A DNA stretch of 29,294 bases, from positions 1-29,294 of the forward strand of contig CAZWUK010000020.1 in the NCBI GenBank assembly GCA_964636685.1, read 5' to 3'. Of the stretch, positions 28,058 through 29,294 are shown one piece after another. Both the position numbers and the translations under genes were made by a program. Source of the DNA: CAZWUK01 sp964636685. GTDB taxonomy: Bacteria; Bacillota; Clostridia; Christensenellales; CAG-138. Below the pieces are notes generated by a model, which ran no database searches, had not been told where the DNA came from, and saw only the letters and a list, made by a program, of their open reading frames with translations. Position 1 is the stretch's first letter. Every line of letters begins with the position of its first letter.

Positions 28058-29294
28058 ATGGAATACGGAGATTGGTACGAGCGTTACGGCAACCAGCCGC
28101 AGCAAAATCAGCCGCAGCAAAATCCGAACGTGAAGCAAAAGAAGGGCAAACGCGGGATCCCTGTATCCACGCTGATCGTCTGTATGCTGGCGACCGCGCT
28201 GCTTGGCGGCGTGATGGGCGGCTTTTTCACCCGAAGCGCTTTTGAAAAGAGCATGACCGAGCAGGTCGCCGCCGCGCTGGAGCAGCAGCAGGGCAGCGTT
28301 TCCGCCGCCGGGCAGGACGCCGCCGCCTCTACCGTTGGCAGCACCGCTTCCTCGAGTCTGACGACGCTGGCGCCGACCGGGGATCTCACCGGTTACAGCA
28401 AAGCGCAGATCATTGAGCTGTGCGCACCGTCTGTGGTCGGCATCGACGTTGTAGGAACCACCACCTATAACAGCTATTTCGGTCAGGGGCAAACCTATCA
28501 GACAGAGGGCAGCGGCAGCGGCATCATCGTAACAAGCGACGGCTATATCGTCACCTGCGAGCATGTGATCGATGGAGCGGAAAGCATCACCGTCGTACTC
28601 AACGACGATACCGAGCATACCGCCACGCTGATCGGCTCCGACAGCCGCAACGATCTTGCCGTCATCAAAATCGACGCGACCGGTCTGACGCCCGCCACGC
28701 TGGGCGATTCGGATATGCTGACCGTCGGCGAAGACGTGATCGCCATCGGCAATCCGCTTGGCGAGCTGCGCGGCACCGCGACCGGCGGTATGATTAGCGC
28801 CACAAGCCGCGACGTCAATGTAGAGGGCGTCAATATGACGCTGCTCCAGACGGACGCCGCCATCAGCCCGGGCAATTCGGGCGGCGGGCTGTTCAACTCG
28901 AGCGGTTCTCTGATTGGCATCGTCAACGCGAAGGCGTCCAGCGACAATACCGAAGGGATCGGGTTTGCCATTCCCGTCAGCAGCGTCAAGCAGATTATCT
29001 CCGATCTCATCGACAAGGGCTACGTGACCGGTCGTCCCTACCTTGGCGTATATACCCAGAACGTGACCCTGCAATCCGGCAACGGCGGCTGGAACGGCAA
29101 CGGCTTCTTTGGCAGCTATTACGGCAACGTCGGCAACCAGTGCGTTCAGGTTGCGCAAATCGTCGTTGGAAGCGCGGCAGAAACCGCGGGACTGCAAGTC
29201 GGCGATTTGATTCTCAAGGTCGAAGACGCGCAGATTACGTCGAACGACGATCTTTCCACCGCGATTTCTGCATACAATGCGGGCGATACGGTTA
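28058..29294 (+). CDS. HtrA/DegP-type membrane-anchored serine protease (cut by window edge)
   Basis: Open from ATG 28058 (behind GGAAGGAG) to the window end, 412 codons so far. Residues 1-33 are a Gln/Asn/Pro-rich cytoplasmic tail, 34-57 a membrane segment (GIPVSTLIVCMLATALLGGV), then a Ser/Ala/Gln-rich linker. The chymotrypsin-like domain follows: IVTSDGYIVTCEHVID with catalytic His169, SRNDLAVIKI with Asp199 and SPGNSGGGLF with Ser274. A PDZ domain begins about residue 325 (RPYLGVYTQNV...GLQVGDLILKVEDAQI) and runs off the edge; it contains a Gly/Asn-rich insert (GGWNGNGFFGSYYGN). It is the Gram-positive HtrA arrangement for quality control of exported proteins. His is preceded by CE in place of the usual TA/TN. 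Confidence 0.95.
   Translation, partial: MEYGDWYERYGNQPQQNQPQQNPNVKQKKGKRGIPVSTLIVCMLATALLGGVMGGFFTRSAFEKSMTEQVAAALEQQQGSVSAAGQDAAASTVGSTASSSLTTLAPTGDLTGYSKAQIIELCAPSVVGIDVVGTTTYNSYFGQGQTYQTEGSGSGIIVTSDGYIVTCEHVIDGAESITVVLNDDTEHTATLIGSDSRNDLAVIKIDATGLTPATLGDSDMLTVGEDVIAIGNPLGELRGTATGGMISATSRDVNVEGVNMTLLQTDAAISPGNSGGGLFNSSGSLIGIVNAKASSDNTEGIGFAIPVSSVKQIISDLIDKGYVTGRPYLGVYTQNVTLQSGNGGWNGNGFFGSYYGNVGNQCVQVAQIVVGSAAETAGLQVGDLILKVEDAQITSNDDLSTAISAYNAGDTV

Noticed and set aside
28025..29197. A 390-codon open frame on the minus strand
   Set aside because: It is antisense to an unmistakable HtrA protease with an intact catalytic triad on the plus strand.
1..29294. CRISPR arrays, tRNA or rRNA genes
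   Set aside because: No regularly spaced direct repeats, cloverleaf-like sequence with CCA-adjacent stem, or rRNA signature was noticed on either strand by reading; a tRNAscan or Infernal run would be decisive.

Overview
The window looks like a scaffold from a Gram-positive, probably endospore-forming member of Bacillota, class Clostridia (inference). The reasons are moderately high GC with sigma-A type promoters, AGGAGG-type ribosome sites, a T-box leader, several lipobox lipoproteins and a YtxC-like sporulation gene. A run of ten Ns at 12715-12724 inside one gene suggests a scaffolded draft or metagenome-derived assembly.

Layout. (1) 1-1631, minus: prephenate dehydrogenase (cut by the window edge) and a DAHP synthase, preceded by a Tyr/Phe-rich 29-codon leader peptide and a terminator/antiterminator pair, i.e. 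a ribosome-mediated tyrosine attenuator. (2) 1646-2502, minus: an M15-family peptidase lipoprotein with its own promoter. (3) 2542-5769, plus: a strong promoter, a complete T-box leader with UGG (Trp) specifier, a 35-codon ORF with two Trp codons whose stop overlaps the next start, and a three-gene ABC importer (TrpX-TrpY-TrpZ type). (4) 5856-6207, plus: a small CPHC thioredoxin-fold protein. (5) 6134-9387, minus: two multipass GT-C type glycosyltransferases and a DUF4177-like small protein. A leucine-rich-repeat lipoprotein is divergent from them (9402-10609). (6) 10610-11103: a decayed ISL3-family transposase tail and a hairpin. (7) 11152-17041, minus: a peptide ABC importer operon (binding protein, two permeases, two ATPases), then an AlkP-superfamily protein (17152-17970). 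(8) 18095-19141, plus: a DUF2752 protein and a zinc-ribbon/DUF4190 membrane protein whose stop codon has been invaded by a MITE. (9) 19319-25848, minus: a complete F-type ATP synthase operon in the order I-B-E-F-H-A-G-D-C, with a delta subunit reduced to its C-terminal domain. (10) 25849-26403: nested palindromes, a promoter and an Arg-rich small ORF. (11) 26404-29294: an unknown membrane-anchored protein, a YtxC-like protein on the opposite strand, and the start of an HtrA-type protease.

The most notable content is regulatory. The two aromatic amino acid loci are each controlled by a readable RNA device. The Trp importer seems to combine a tRNA-sensing T-box with a Trp-codon leader peptide, a layout resembling the dual control of the Bacillus subtilis anti-TRAP (rtpA) operon but here on a transporter. 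The ATP synthase is odd in its 81-residue delta subunit, its extended a subunit and a c subunit with an incomplete sodium signature. No CRISPR array, tRNA or rRNA gene was seen.
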